Shown: positions 44,085 to 52,565 of the stretch, in pieces
Position numbering within the stretch: the first letter of the stretch is position 1
Layout of the letters: the number at the start of each line of letters is the position of its first letter
Assembly (NCBI GenBank): GCA_027493615.1
Contig: JAOSKK010000034.1
Coordinates: 398,472-462,471, forward strand
Reading direction: 5' to 3'
Length of the DNA stretch: 64,000 nt
DNA from: Verrucomicrobiota bacterium
GTDB taxonomy: Bacteria > Verrucomicrobiota > Verrucomicrobiia > Limisphaerales > J093
Translations under genes and position numbers: made by a program
Notes under the pieces: model-generated
The model's input: the letters and a program-made list of their open reading frames with translations, nothing else
What the model was told of the DNA's origin: nothing
Database searches by the model: none

Positions 44085-44500
44085 ACCAGGCAGCCACACC
44101 CGCCTTGCGGGCTTGGGTGGCGAAACGGGCCGGGCATCGCTGCGAGTATTGCCTGCTTCAGGAGGACGACGCCGTGCTACCGCACGAGGTGGATCATATC
44201 ATCGCCTCCCAGCATGGCGGCCCGACCGCCCCGGAGAACCTCTCGCTTTCCTGCTGGGATTGTAACCACCTCAAAGGCCCCAACCTGGCTTCGGTGGACC
44301 CGATCAGCGGAGACGTCGTTCGGCTCTTCGATCCGCGTCAGGACTGCTGGGCCGAGCATTTCCAGCTCGACGGGCCGCGCATCCTAGGCTTGACCTCCAA
44401 GGGGCGAGTGACCGTGTTCCTGCTTCAGTTCAACGCCCCCGAGCGAGTGCGTCAGCGACTGGACCTCCAGCACCTCGGACGTTATCCGCGCCGGGGCTGA
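44081..44500 (+). CDS. HNH endonuclease
   Basis: 139 residues, intact. The HNH fold with zinc knuckles: RCEYCLLQEDD, the first His and Asp in LPHEVDHIIA, Asn in PENLSLSCWDCNHLKGPN, then the usual end LFDPRQDCWAEHF and VTVFLLQFNAPERV. Small stand-alone HNH proteins of this type are found coupled to the preceding protein in many phyla; whether they are toxins, homing-like nucleases or defence nucleases is not established. Start is a GTG overlapping the upstream stop (GTGA). A truncated copy lies at 41225. Confidence 0.88.
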   Translation: MNQAATPALRAWVAKRAGHRCEYCLLQEDDAVLPHEVDHIIASQHGGPTAPENLSLSCWDCNHLKGPNLASVDPISGDVVRLFDPRQDCWAEHFQLDGPRILGLTSKGRVTVFLLQFNAPERVRQRLDLQHLGRYPRRG

Positions 44501-45110
44501 TCGGGCCAGGCAGAGGAACGGATCCCCGGGAACCACCGCCCGGCCCCGCGACTCGGCAACCGGCTATCCAGCCAATCTCCTCCGCCGACACACGAACAGC
44601 GCCAAGGACGGGAGGCCGAGGCCGACACAAGGGCCGGGTTCGCGGTGCCATAACCGCCGGGCGCTGAGCAGGACAAGACCAGAGCGCCCCGCCCATCCGC
44701 ATCCGCGCCATCCGGGTCATCCGCAGTCCAATGCCGGGGCCGTTCTGGATTTCCGACAAGTCCCCCTCCCCTCCGACCTCCCTCTGTGTCCCTCGCGCCT
44801 CTCTGGTTCCGATCCAAGCCGCTGCACCACAGAGACGCGATGGACACAGAGGGTGCCGAGGCGGGAAGGCCGCGGAAGGCCGCGCTGCCGGTGTCAGAAC
44901 GGGCGCCTCGCCGGCGGGAGCCGCCCTCGCGATCCCAGCCCAACCTGCTGTTCACCAACGCATCAGATCCGGAACATCTGGGCTGAAAATGCTGATCAGT
45001 GCCCCGTCACCTTTTCGCTTCGCCCCGCGCGAGATTCAGGTTTCAGGGACTGACCCAGCGCCGCAACCGGTCGGGAGGCAGAGACAAATGTCAAATGTCA
45101 ATATTTGACC
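44501..45110 (+). repeat. Composite island repeat, unit 2
   Basis: Full-length unit: a proximal GC-rich part, hairpin at 44780-44852, distal part, then a variant ending with the boundary motif TTCAGGTTTCAGGGACTGAC (45031-45050) and the TTTGACCCC box at about 45101. No gene is supported. Confidence 0.8.
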
Positions 45111-45117
45111 CCATTGT

Positions 45118-45345
45118 CTTCTCCGCCCGAAGGGCGCCGGCCATCGTAGACGTGGGCATCGCCCACGGTCCTCGTCCCCCCGCAATCCCCCTCGCCCTGT
45201 AAGGGCAGCTCCACCCGGATCGGCCGCGGGCGCGTTCCTCATCTTGGGTTGCTCCTTCAGGGCGGGGAAGTCGTTTGGAAACGCGGTCCGCGGGCGATGC
45301 CCGCGGCTACGATGGCACCAGGCCTTCAGCCAGCACCAACCCGTT
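45118..45345 (+). repeat. Secondary repeat S, copy 1
   Basis: A block of about 230 bp starting CCGCCCGAAGGGCGCC and ending near CAGCACCAACCCG, with inner pairs such as GTGGGCATCGCCCAC and CGCGGGCGATGCCCGCGG. Copies lie at 46708-46935 and 53038-53265. Each follows a TTTGACCCC box directly and occupies the place of a gene module. Confidence 0.75.
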
Positions 45346-45863
45346 CCACCGCCGGGACACGAAGGGCGCCGCGGACGGGAGCGGAGGCCGACGCGAAGGC
45401 CGGGTCCCCGATGCCGTAACCGCCGGGCGCTGAGGAGGAAAAAGAGGAGAACGCCCCTCCTGACCCGCATCCGCGCCATCCGGGTCATCCGCGGTCCGAT
45501 GCCGGGGCCGTTCCGGATTTCCGACGGGTCACCCTCCGACCTCCCTCTGTGTCTCTCGCCCCTCTGTGGTTCAAAGCCAAGCCGTTGCACCACAGAGACG
45601 CGAGAGACACAGAGGGGGCCGGGACGGGAAGGCCGCCGAAGGCCGCGGTGCTGGGGTCAGAACGGGCGCCTCACCGGCGGGAACCACACCTCGCGATCCG
45701 ATCCCACTCGTTACCTTTCGGCTTCGCCCCGCTGGAGATTCAGGTTTCAGGGACTGACCCCAACGCCTATGGTTTGACCCCTATCATGGTTTGACCCCAT
45801 TGGCTTTTCCCCATCCGTATGCTTCGGGTTGCGCGGGTTGGCGAACCCCCTTAGCCTGTGCCC

Positions 45864-46076
45864 ATGCGCAATCGGTACAGCGCGATCGTCCAACGCGACG
45901 GCAAGTGGTTCGTTGCCTTTTGTTCGGAAGTGCCGGAGGCCAACGGACAGGGCAAGACGCGGGAAGAGTGCCTCCAGAACTTGGCAGCGGCGATCGAACT
46001 CGTTCTCGACTACCGTCGGGAACAGGGGGCCGCCCATGCGCCCAGAGGGGCTGAGCAAACGTCGGTCCTCGTCTGA
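45864..46076 (+). CDS. hicB: HicB-family antitoxin (copy A)
   Basis: Antitoxin of a type II HicAB pair. 70 residues: RYSAIVQRDGKWFVAFCSEV and GQGKTREECLQNLAAAIELV are the standard HicB partial RNase-H fold sequence. The C-terminal DNA-binding helix is not obvious. Start ATG at 45864 (MRNRYSAIV), 6 bp inside an earlier GTG. The TGA overlaps the hicA ATG (TGATG at 46074-46078). Gene order hicB-hicA is the reverse of the more common order. Confidence 0.85.
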   Translation: MRNRYSAIVQRDGKWFVAFCSEVPEANGQGKTREECLQNLAAAIELVLDYRREQGAAHAPRGAEQTSVLV

Positions 46077-46270
46077 TGAAACGGCGGGATCTCCTCCGGC
46101 ATCTGGCGGCGTATCGCTGCCGGTTGGATCGTGAAGGCAGCGCTCACTCGCTCTGGAAGAACCCCGAGACCGGCGTGCTGGAGGCGATTCCTCGCCACGC
46201 GGAAATCGGCAAGCACCTGGCCCGGAAGATCTGCCGCCGTCTCTCGGTCCCTGAGCCTCGCGGAGCCTGA
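46076..46270 (+). CDS. hicA: HicA-family toxin (copy A)
   Basis: 64-residue mRNA interferase with a double-stranded-RNA-binding-like fold: MKRRDLLRHLAAYRCRLDRE, the catalytic His in GSAHSLWKNP, and IPRHAEIGKHLARKICRRL. It degrades mRNA when free of HicB. Translationally coupled to hicB. Confidence 0.88.
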   Translation: MKRRDLLRHLAAYRCRLDREGSAHSLWKNPETGVLEAIPRHAEIGKHLARKICRRLSVPEPRGA

Positions 46271-46707
46271 CCACCTCCGCGCCATCCGCGCCATCCGCGG
46301 TCCAACACCGGGGCTTTTCTGGATGTCCGACGGGTCCCCCTCCCCTCCGACCTCCCTCTGTGTCCTTCGCGCCTCTGTGGTTCAAAGCCAAGCCGTTGCA
46401 CCACAGAGCCGCGAGGGACACAGAGGGGGCCGAGGCGAGAAGGCCGTGGAAGGCCGCGGTGCCGGGGTCAGAACGGGCGCCTCACCGGATGGAACCGCCT
46501 CTCGAAATCCCATCCCAACCTGCTGTTCACCACCGCATCAGATCCGGAGCGGCTCCGCTGAAAGGGTTCGTTGGTCGCTCGTTACGCCGCCCTCCGTCCC
46601 GCTCCCTTCCGGCGCGTCCCATCACGCCTTCACCCCCGCCTCACCCGCTCACCCAACCGGTCGCGAGACGGCGACAATTGTCAAATGTCAATGTTTGACC
46701 CCATTGT
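46271..46707 (+). repeat. Composite island repeat, unit 4
   Basis: Hairpin at 46353-46427 (a stem of about 28 bp made from CCCTCTGTGT...CTCTGTGG and CCACAGAG...ACACAGAGGG), distal part, and box ending TTTGACCCC near 46701. The last 140 bp and the following S block are nearly identical to 52937-53265. Confidence 0.8.
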
Positions 46708-46935
46708 CCTCTCCGCCCGAAGGGCGCCGGCCATCGTAGACGTGGGCATCGCCCACGGTCCTGGTCCCCCGAACTCCCCCTCGCCCTGTAAGGGCAGGTC
46801 CACCCGGATCGGCGGCGGGCGTGCTCCCATCCTGGGTCGCCCCTTCAGGGCGGAGAGATCGTTTGGGAACGCGGTTCCGCGGGCGATGCCCGCGGCTACG
46901 ATGGCATCAGGCCTTCGGCCTGCACCAACCCGTTT
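46708..46935 (+). repeat. Secondary repeat S, copy 2
   Basis: As copy 1 at 45118; near-identical to copy 3 at 53038. Contains only non-coding sequence by my reading. Confidence 0.75.
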
Positions 46936-47485
46936 CACCGCCGAGACGCCAAGAGCGCCGGGGACGAGGGTGCGAGGGCGACCCAAGGGCCAGGTCCCCG
47001 ATGCCGTAACCGCCGGGCGTCGAGGCGGAAAAGATCAGAGCTCCTCGCCCGTTCCGCATCCGCACCATCCGGGCCATCCGCGGTCCAATGCCGGGGCCGT
47101 TCTGGATGTCCGACGGGCCCCCTCCGACCTCCCTCTGTTTCCCTCGCGCCTCTTCGGTTCCAAACCAAGCCGTTCCACCACAGAGACTCGAGAGACACAG
47201 AGGGGGCCGAGGCAGGAAGGCCGCGGAAGGCCGCGGTGCCGGGGTCATAACGGGCGCCTCGCCGGCGGGAACCGCCCCTCGCGATCCCATCCCAACCTGC
47301 TGTTCACCCACGCATCAGATCCGGAGCGTCTCCGCTGAAAAGATTCGCCGGTCCCCATCACACAGTCCTCCGTCCCGCTCCCTCCTGGCGCGTCCCATCA
47401 CGCCTTCACACTCGCCGCACTCCGCTCACCCAACCGGCCGCGAGGGCAGCGACAAATGTCAAATCTCAATGTTTGACCCCATCGC
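46936..47485 (+). repeat. Composite island repeat, unit 5
   Basis: Proximal part (CCGATGCCGTAACCGCCGGG), hairpin at 47131-47204, distal part and a box of the form TGTCAAATCTCAATG followed by TTTGACCCC (about 47457-47480), 60 bp before the UPF0175 gene. Confidence 0.8.
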
Positions 47486-47543
47486 TCTTTCGACCCGGTC
47501 GAGTGCATCTTGAACCCCCGCGCCTGACGTGCACAATAGCCAC

Positions 47544-47783
47544 ATGAACCTGACCTTGCCGCAGAGTATTGAAGCCCGGCTGTCGCCTCAAGCCACGGCG
47601 TTGCACCTCGCGATCGGCCTGTTCGTCTCCGAAGAAGCCACGCTGGGCCAGGCGTCGGAAATTGCCAACATGTCTCAGGCTTCCTTCCTGCGCGAGCTCG
47701 GCCGGCGCCGTATCCCGATTCACTACGGCTCAGAGGAACTGGCGCAAGACCTGGACGCGGTGGAAGCCCTCGCGGCACGATGA
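47544..47783 (+). CDS. UPF0175-family antitoxin-like protein
   Basis: 79 residues with a helix-turn-helix: LSPQATALHLAIGLFVSEEA, TLGQASEIANMSQASFLREL and a tail of SEELAQDLDAVEAL. UPF0175 proteins pair with DUF3368 PIN-like toxins, as here. The ATG at 47544 (MNLTLPQSIEARL) is preferred; an upstream GTG at 47529 keeps the frame. The TGA overlaps the next ATG. Confidence 0.85.
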   Translation: MNLTLPQSIEARLSPQATALHLAIGLFVSEEATLGQASEIANMSQASFLRELGRRRIPIHYGSEELAQDLDAVEALAAR

Positions 47784-47996
47784 TCGTTGTCTCCGACACT
47801 TCGCCGCTCACCGCACTCCTGACTGTCGGCCCAGGAAGGCATTCCGGTGATCGGTTTGCTGGGGGTCGTCCTTCTCGCCCGCCGGAAACAACTCGTTCCC
47901 TCGGCGCGCGCGCTGCTCCTGCGCCCCCAAGTCGAAGCGGGCATCTATCTCACCAGTGACATCACCGAAGCCGCACTCAAGACAGTCGGAGAGTAG
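47780..47996 (+). pseudogene. DUF3368 PIN-like toxin with central deletion
   Basis: The first 17 residues (MIVVSDTSPLTALLTVG) carry the first catalytic Asp of the PIN fold. The sequence then jumps, with a frame change, to the C-terminal part EGIPVIGLLGVVLLARRKQL and GIYLTSDITEAALKTVGE. Roughly half of the domain, including the central acidic residues, is gone. The toxin cannot be active, leaving an orphan antitoxin gene upstream. Confidence 0.8.
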
Positions 47997-48601
47997 CCGG
48001 GGCCGCCGTCGGACCTAAACGCTCCGCCTGCCCCGTCGCTCGACCTCCACGTTCAGCGGGCTGCGGTCTGGCCCTCATCATCCGGTCAAAGAGCTCCGCC
48101 CGGCGCTGTGCCGGAGCCGACGACTTCGTCCTCAGGGCTGTCCGCCGTCACCGGGGAAGCGATGCTCCGCCGCTCCGGGGCCGTTCTGGATATCCGACGA
48201 ATCACCCCCCGACCTCCCTCTGTGTCCTTCGCGCCTCTGTGGTTCCGGAACCAAGCCGTTCCACCACAGAGACGTGAGAGACACAGCGGGTGCCGAGACG
48301 GGAAGGCCGCGGAAGACCGCGGTGCCGGGGTCAAAACGGGCGCCTCACCGGCGGGGACCGCCCCTCGCGATCCCATCCCAACCTGCTGTTCACCAACGCA
48401 TCACATAAGATCCGAAACGTCTCCGCTGAAAGGGCTCGTCGGTCCCTGGAACGCCCCCTCCGTCCCGCTCCTCTCGGCGCGTCCCATCACACCTTGCCCC
48501 CCTCCCCACCCTGAGCGAACCGGTCGCGAGGCAGCGACAAGTGCCGGGTTCCCCTTCATCTGACCAGGCGGCGCCTCGCCCAGTCGTCGGGGCGAAGGTG
48601 C
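47997..48601 (+). repeat. Composite island repeat, unit 6
   Basis: After about 160 bp of unassigned sequence, a repeat unit with hairpin at 48216-48290 runs to about 48545. Its terminal box is degenerate (GCGACAAGTGCCGGG, no TTTGACCCC). Confidence 0.7.
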
Positions 48602-48997
48602 TCAAGCCCATGATTGGAGCTTTAGTCCGCTTACCCGCCCGAACTCCCGGCAGTTGTTTGTCACGAGCGTCAGACCGTTCGCGACCGCTTGTCCCGCGAT
48701 CAGCAGATCGTAGGGACCGATGGGCTGGCCTTGCCGCTCCAGATCGGCTCGAATGCGGGCGGCCGTTCCCGCAGCCGCGCGGTCCAGCGCGAGCTCCACG
48801 ATCGCGGAAACGAACCGCTCAACTTTCTGTCGCTCCTTAACAGGATCTCGTGCATTCTCCGCCCCGCAGAGGAGCTCAAACACGGTCACCATCGAAATGG
48901 CGCACTCGCTCGGCGCCAGTTGGCTCAACCGTTGAACCATCCCAGGCCGCTGCCGCAGCACCCCGATGCAGATGTCCGTGTCGAGCAGGTGGGTCAT
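48602..48997 (-). CDS. vapC: VapC-family PIN-domain toxin
   Basis: 131-residue PIN ribonuclease, intact. The acidic catalytic residues are visible: Asp in HLLDTDICIGVL, Glu in VTVFELLCGAE, Asp in GPYDLLIAGQAV and Asn-rich end TLVTNNCREF. Start ATG at 48997 (MTHLLDTD), 4 bp after the VapB stop. The module is on the minus strand while the flanking repeats keep their + orientation. Confidence 0.92.
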   Translation of the reverse strand: MTHLLDTDICIGVLRQRPGMVQRLSQLAPSECAISMVTVFELLCGAENARDPVKERQKVERFVSAIVELALDRAAAGTAARIRADLERQGQPIGPYDLLIAGQAVANGLTLVTNNCREFGRVSGLKLQSWA

Positions 48998-49001
48998 GGA
49001 C

Positions 49002-49232
49002 CTACAGGCTCTTGACCGGTGGCAGTTCGCCCTGTGTCGGGCGCTCCATCGCGGGATCGGTGATGTGGATGGACTCGAAGAAACCCGCCGGCCACGTGTT
49101 CGGTTTCGCTGGCTCGAGCACGACCGAGTCGCCGTGCTGCCGCACAAGGACGGTCGAGGGCAAGGGATGGATGCTTTTGGGCAGGCGGACCGTCTGGCGG
49201 TCGCCCTCAGTGATGACGGTTGCTGTTTCCAT
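49002..49232 (-). CDS. vapB: VapB-family (AbrB-type) antitoxin
   Basis: 76 residues. The swapped-hairpin AbrB start METATVITEGDRQTVRLPKS is followed by a Pro-rich tail that would bind VapC. Start ATG at 49232; an ATG three codons upstream is also possible. Upstream of vapC and co-transcribed; such pairs usually repress their own promoter. Confidence 0.88.
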   Translation of the reverse strand: METATVITEGDRQTVRLPKSIHPLPSTVLVRQHGDSVVLEPAKPNTWPAGFFESIHITDPAMERPTQGELPPVKSL

Positions 49233-49949
49233 AAGCCTCACGCTCTGACGCTACGCTTGCGGCCGGGGACTGTCACGACCGAACTCTTCGCCAAGCCGCT
49301 CGCCCGGCGCTTCCGAGCCTCTGCGGTTGAGACGAAGTCGTGCACCGCGGCCAAGACACGAAGGGCGCCGAGGACAGGGGGCGAGGCCGACACAAGGGCC
49401 AAATCCCCGATGCCGTAACCGCCGGGCGTCGAGGCGGAAAAGATCAGAGCTCCTCGCCCGTTCCGCATCCGCACCATCCGGGCCATCCGCGGTCCAATGC
49501 CGGGGCCGTTCTGGATGTCCGACGGGCCCCCTCCGACCTCCCTCTGTGTCTCTCGCGCCTCTGTGGTTCCGAGCCAAGCCGTTGCACCACAGAGACGCGA
49601 CGGACACAGAGGGTGCCGAGACGGGAAGGCCACGGAAGGCCGCGGTGGCGGGGTCAGAACGGACGCCTCGCCGGCGGAAACCGCCCCTCGCGATCCCATC
49701 CCAACCTACAGGTCACCAACGAATCACATCAGAGCCGGAGCGCCTCCGCGGCAAGGACTCGCCGGTCACCCGGTTACGTCCGTCCTCCGTCGCGCTCCCT
49801 CCTGACACGTTCAATCACGCCTTCACTCCGTCCCGCTCCTTGCTGACGCATCCCATCACGCCCTCGCCCCCGCCTGACCACCGTCAGTCAACCGCTCGGG
49901 AGGAAGCGACGAATGTCAAATGTCATGGTTGGACCCCATTGCCCCAAGC
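49233..49949 (+). repeat. Composite island repeat, unit 7
   Basis: Repeat from about 49340, hairpin at 49540-49613, distal part with a small internal duplication (two GCGTCCCATCACGCC-like tracts), and a box variant ending TGGTTGGACCCC near 49936. Confidence 0.75.
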
Positions 49950-50189
49950 TCAGGGTTGCAGCCACGCGACGCGCTGAAGTTCGCCCACTCCCAGTTGCCA
50001 CCAGCAGAGCCCGTCGTGATGCACCCGGACCGCGGTCCCCATCCGTTGGCGTTGGGTGCGGAACCGACGGTGATGGAGCACCCGGACGACATACTCCGCA
50101 GCGTCGCAGGTGGGCACATCCAACCAGACGAGGCAGTACGCCCGGTGGCACAGCCGTCGATCGTAGAAATCCTCGTCGAGCCAGTTCAC
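49950..50189 (-). CDS. Unrecognised 79-residue partner of DUF433 protein
   Basis: Begins MNWLDEDFYDRRLCHRAYCL, includes CDAAEYVVRVLHHRRFRTQR, and ends in a Trp-rich CWWQLGVGELQRVAW. No PIN-like DUF5615 motif, the usual partner of DUF433, is seen. The ATG overlaps the DUF433 stop (ATGA), which supports real translation. It occupies the toxin position of the module, so an unknown toxin family is possible. No function assigned. Confidence 0.55.
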   Translation of the reverse strand: MNWLDEDFYDRRLCHRAYCLVWLDVPTCDAAEYVVRVLHHRRFRTQRQRMGTAVRVHHDGLCWWQLGVGELQRVAWLQP

Positions 50190-50497
50190 GCCGCCAGGAC
50201 GGGCACGGCACGCGAGCGGTGGTGCTGCAACCGCCCGTGGTCATCCAACCACGCCTCGCGTGCCAACTTCACCGCTTCACCCACGGCCGCCAGCGGAATG
50301 CGCCCGCCCCAGCGCGTATGACAGATAAACTCCCACGAGTGACCCTCCGCCACGTCCGCGAGAACCTGCCAGACCATGATCCGGGTCCCTTTGAACGTCG
50401 GCTTGCCGTGGCAGATCGCCGCGTCAGCGACGATGTGCGGACTCAACTCGACCCGCGTCGTCCCGTTCGGTTTCCGATGCCTTCTGGCCACGTTCAT
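50186..50497 (-). CDS. DUF433-family antitoxin
   Basis: 103 residues with the DUF433 helix-turn-helix-like domain: VADAAICHGKPTFKGTRIMV, WQVLADVAEGHSWEFICH and AVGEAVKLAREAWL. DUF433 proteins are VapB45-type antitoxins normally followed by a DUF5615 toxin; here the downstream gene is different. Start ATG at 50497. Confidence 0.88.
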   Translation of the reverse strand: MNVARRHRKPNGTTRVELSPHIVADAAICHGKPTFKGTRIMVWQVLADVAEGHSWEFICHTRWGGRIPLAAVGEAVKLAREAWLDDHGRLQHHRSRAVPVLAA

Positions 50498-50747
50498 GTC
50501 GGCAAGCTAAATGCCGACGGATGGCTCATCAAGCGGCAACTCCCCTGCCTCCCCGAGCCAAGCGCGGTGGGCGGCGACGAATGTCAAATGTCAATGTTTG
50601 ACCCCATTGTCCTCTCCTCCTCGTCGCCGTCATGCACTGCCACCGCGAGCCGGGGTATTGGCGCGGCCGGCTCGAAGGGAATCCCGACGCACCCGGTCGG
50701 TCGAACCCGGCTCCTCCGAGCCTCGGCGGTTGAAGCGAAACCAATAG
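50498..50747 (+). repeat. TTTGACCCC box and unassigned tail
   Basis: Box GAATGTCAAATGTCAATG followed by TTTGACCCC at about 50580-50605, then about 140 bp in which I see no gene, up to the duplicated block at 50748. Confidence 0.6.
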
Positions 50748-52006
50748 CCACCGCCGGGACACGAAGGGCGCCGCGGACGGGAGGGAGGCCGACGCGAAGG
50801 CCGGGTCCCCGATGCCGTAACCGCCGGGCGCTGAGGAGGAAAAGAGGAGAACGCCCCTCCTGACCCGCATCCGCGCCATCCGGGTCATCCGCGGTCCGAT
50901 GCCGGGGCCGTTCCGGATTTCCGACGGGTCACCCTCCGACCTCCCTCTGTGTCTCTCGCCCCTCTGTGGTTCAAAGCCAAGCCGTTGCACCACAGAGACG
51001 CGAGAGACACAGAGGGGGCCGGGACGGGAAGGCCGCCGAAGGCCGCGGTGCTGGGGTCAGAACGGGCGCCTCACCGGCGGGAACCACACCTCGCGATCCG
51101 ATCCCACTCGTTACCTTTCGGCTTCGCCCCGCTGGAGATTCAGGTTTCAGGGACTGACCCCAACGCCTATGGTTTGACCCCTATCATGGTTTGACCCCAT
51201 TGGCTTTTCCCCATCCGTATGCTTCGGGTTGCGCGGGTTGGCGAACCCCCTTAGCCTGTGCCCATGCGCAATCGGTACAGCGCGATCGTCCAACGCGACG
51301 GCAAGTGGTTCGTTGCCTTTTGTTCGGAAGTGCCGGAGGCCAACGGACAGGGCAAGACGCGGGAAGAGTGCCTCCAGAACTTGGCAGCGGCGATCGAACT
51401 CGTTCTCGACTACCGTCGGGAACAGGGGGCCGCCCATGCGCCCAGAGGGGCTGGAGCAAACGTCGGTCCTCGTCTGATGAAACGGCGGGATCTCCTCCGG
51501 CATCTGGCGGCGTATCGCTGCCGGTTGGATCGTGAAGGCAGCGCTCACTCGCTCTGGAAGAACCCCGAGACCGGCGTGCTGGAGGCGATTCCTCGCCACG
51601 CGGAAATCGGCAAGCACCTGGCCCGGAAGATCTGCCGCCGTCTCTCGGTCCCTGAGCCTCGCGGAGCCTGACCACCTCCGCGCCATCCGCGCCATCCGCG
51701 GTCCAACACCGGGGCTTTTCTGGATGTCCGACGGGTCCCCTCCCCTCCGACCTCCCTCTGTGTCCTTCGCGCCTCTGTGGTTCAAAGCCAAGCCGTTGCA
51801 CCACAGAGCCGCGAGGGACACAGAGGGGGCCGAGGCGAGAAGGCCGTGGAAGGCCGCGGTGCCGGGGTCAGAACGGGCGCCTCACCGGATGGAACCGCCT
51901 CTCGAAATCCCATCCCAACCTGCTGTTCACCACCGCATCAGATCCGGAGCGGCTCCGCTGAAAGGGTTCGTTGGTCGCTCGTTACGCCGCCCTCCGTCCC
52001 GCTCCC
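50748..52006 (+). repeat. 1.26-kb duplicated block carrying hicBA, copy B
   Basis: Direct duplicate of 45346-46606. Hairpins at 50943-51016 and 51753-51827. Differences from copy A are single-base indels (for example one A fewer near 50843, one C fewer near 51740, one G more at 51454). Confidence 0.88.
51264..51671 (+). CDS. HicB-HicA pair, copy B, read as one fused frame
   Basis: Same coding sequence as copy A except for one extra G (GGGGCTGGAGC versus GGGGCTGAGC) near 51454. The extra base removes the hicB stop from the frame, so HicB (MRNRYSAIVQRDGKW) reads through GANVGPR straight into MKRRDLLRHL of HicA, giving a single 135-residue protein. Without it, hicB would stop at 51477 and hicA would start at 51477 (TGATG). 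A fused antitoxin-toxin is possible, but a one-base sequence error is simpler. Confidence 0.75.
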   Translation: MRNRYSAIVQRDGKWFVAFCSEVPEANGQGKTREECLQNLAAAIELVLDYRREQGAAHAPRGAGANVGPRLMKRRDLLRHLAAYRCRLDREGSAHSLWKNPETGVLEAIPRHAEIGKHLARKICRRLSVPEPRGA

Positions 52007-52110
52007 TCCCCAGGCGTCCCATCACGCCTTCACCCTCGCCGCACTCCGCTCACCCAACCGGTCGGGAGCAGAGACAAATGTCAATGTCATGGCTTGACCG
52101 CATGGCTTTC
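52007..52110 (+). repeat. End of composite repeat unit 9 with degenerate box
   Basis: Distal repeat sequence, then a shortened box: AAATGTCAATGTCATGGCTTGACCGC-type sequence at about 52076-52101, where CATGG replaces the usual second half. Confidence 0.65.
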
Positions 52111-52365
52111 TCAGATACGCGTGCCTACCGGGACCTGTCCGGGCACCAGGAACGTCTTCACCAACTCGCCAGCTCCACAAACCACGAAGCCGTCGAACTC
52201 CTTGAACCACGGCCCTTCCGGCACCACCGGCTCGGTCTTCACCCACTCACGCAGTTCCACCAACTGGTCCTCATCAACGCCTCGCTCCCGCACCCGACGG
52301 ACCAGATGCCGCAACAACGGCTCGGGGAAAGCCCGACGTCGGAGTTTAGATGGCCAGCCGGACCG
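52111..52365 (-). CDS. Unrecognised small protein, second gene of a toxin-antitoxin-like pair
   Basis: Frame reads KLRRRAFPEPLLRHLVRRVR, EDQLVELREWVKTEPVVPEG and WFKEFDGFVVCGAGELVKTF, ending VPVGTRI at 52111. No clear ATG/GTG start is visible; a sequence error near 52350 (CTGGCCATCTAAACTC) may hide it, and a TTG near 52317-52320 is possible. The position after an antitoxin-like gene suggests a toxin or effector partner, but no catalytic motif is recognised. Confidence 0.5.
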   Translation of the reverse strand, partial: RSGWPSKLRRRAFPEPLLRHLVRRVRERGVDEDQLVELREWVKTEPVVPEGPWFKEFDGFVVCGAGELVKTFLVPGQVPVGTRI

Positions 52366-52565
52366 TAGAAAGCTTCCACCACCGCGTCTTCGAGTCGCTC
52401 GGCTTCTTCCGTGTCGCCGGTCTGCTGGTACCGCCGCACCAAGGCCAGGAACTCGGGAGAGCTCAAATCGCGGCGTTTCTCCAACTCCTTGCTGAAGGCA
52501 ATCACCTTCGCCTGCTCCTCCACCGGCAAGGCCCGGATTTCCCGGATGATGTCCGCCGCACTCAT
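52239..52565 (-). CDS. Antitoxin-like small helical protein
   Basis: First gene of the pair. The N-terminal 70 residues are helical and charged: MSAADIIREIRALPVEEQAK, then VIAFSKELEKRRDLSSPEFL, and EEAERLEDAVVEAFYGPAG. This start (IIREIRALP-x-EEQAKVIAF) recurs in small antitoxins of unclassified modules. Beyond AFYGPAG (about 52352) the frame enters the next gene's sequence and is probably not native, so the true end is likely near 52345. Confidence 0.6.
   Translation of the reverse strand: MSAADIIREIRALPVEEQAKVIAFSKELEKRRDLSSPEFLALVRRYQQTGDTEEAERLEDAVVEAFYGPAGHLNSDVGLSPSRCCGIWSVGCGSEALMRTSWWNCVSG

Larger units (their letters stand above)
45346..46606 (+). repeat. 1.26-kb duplicated block carrying hicBA, copy A
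   Basis: Nearly identical to 50748-52006 (copy B), differing by a few single-base indels. It holds a composite repeat with hairpin (45543-45615), a double TTTGACCCC box (45773-45800), hicB, hicA, and the next composite repeat up to GTCCCGCTCCCT. The copies are in direct orientation 5.4 kb apart. Confidence 0.88.

Noticed and set aside
44780..44852. Rho-independent terminator from the long hairpin
   Set aside because: No U-run follows, and the same hairpin recurs about 12 times irrespective of gene orientation.
49313..49977. Short open frames in composite repeats (Arg/Pro/Ser-rich)
   Set aside because: They recur wherever the repeat recurs, have no conserved domain, and reflect GC-rich repeat sequence.
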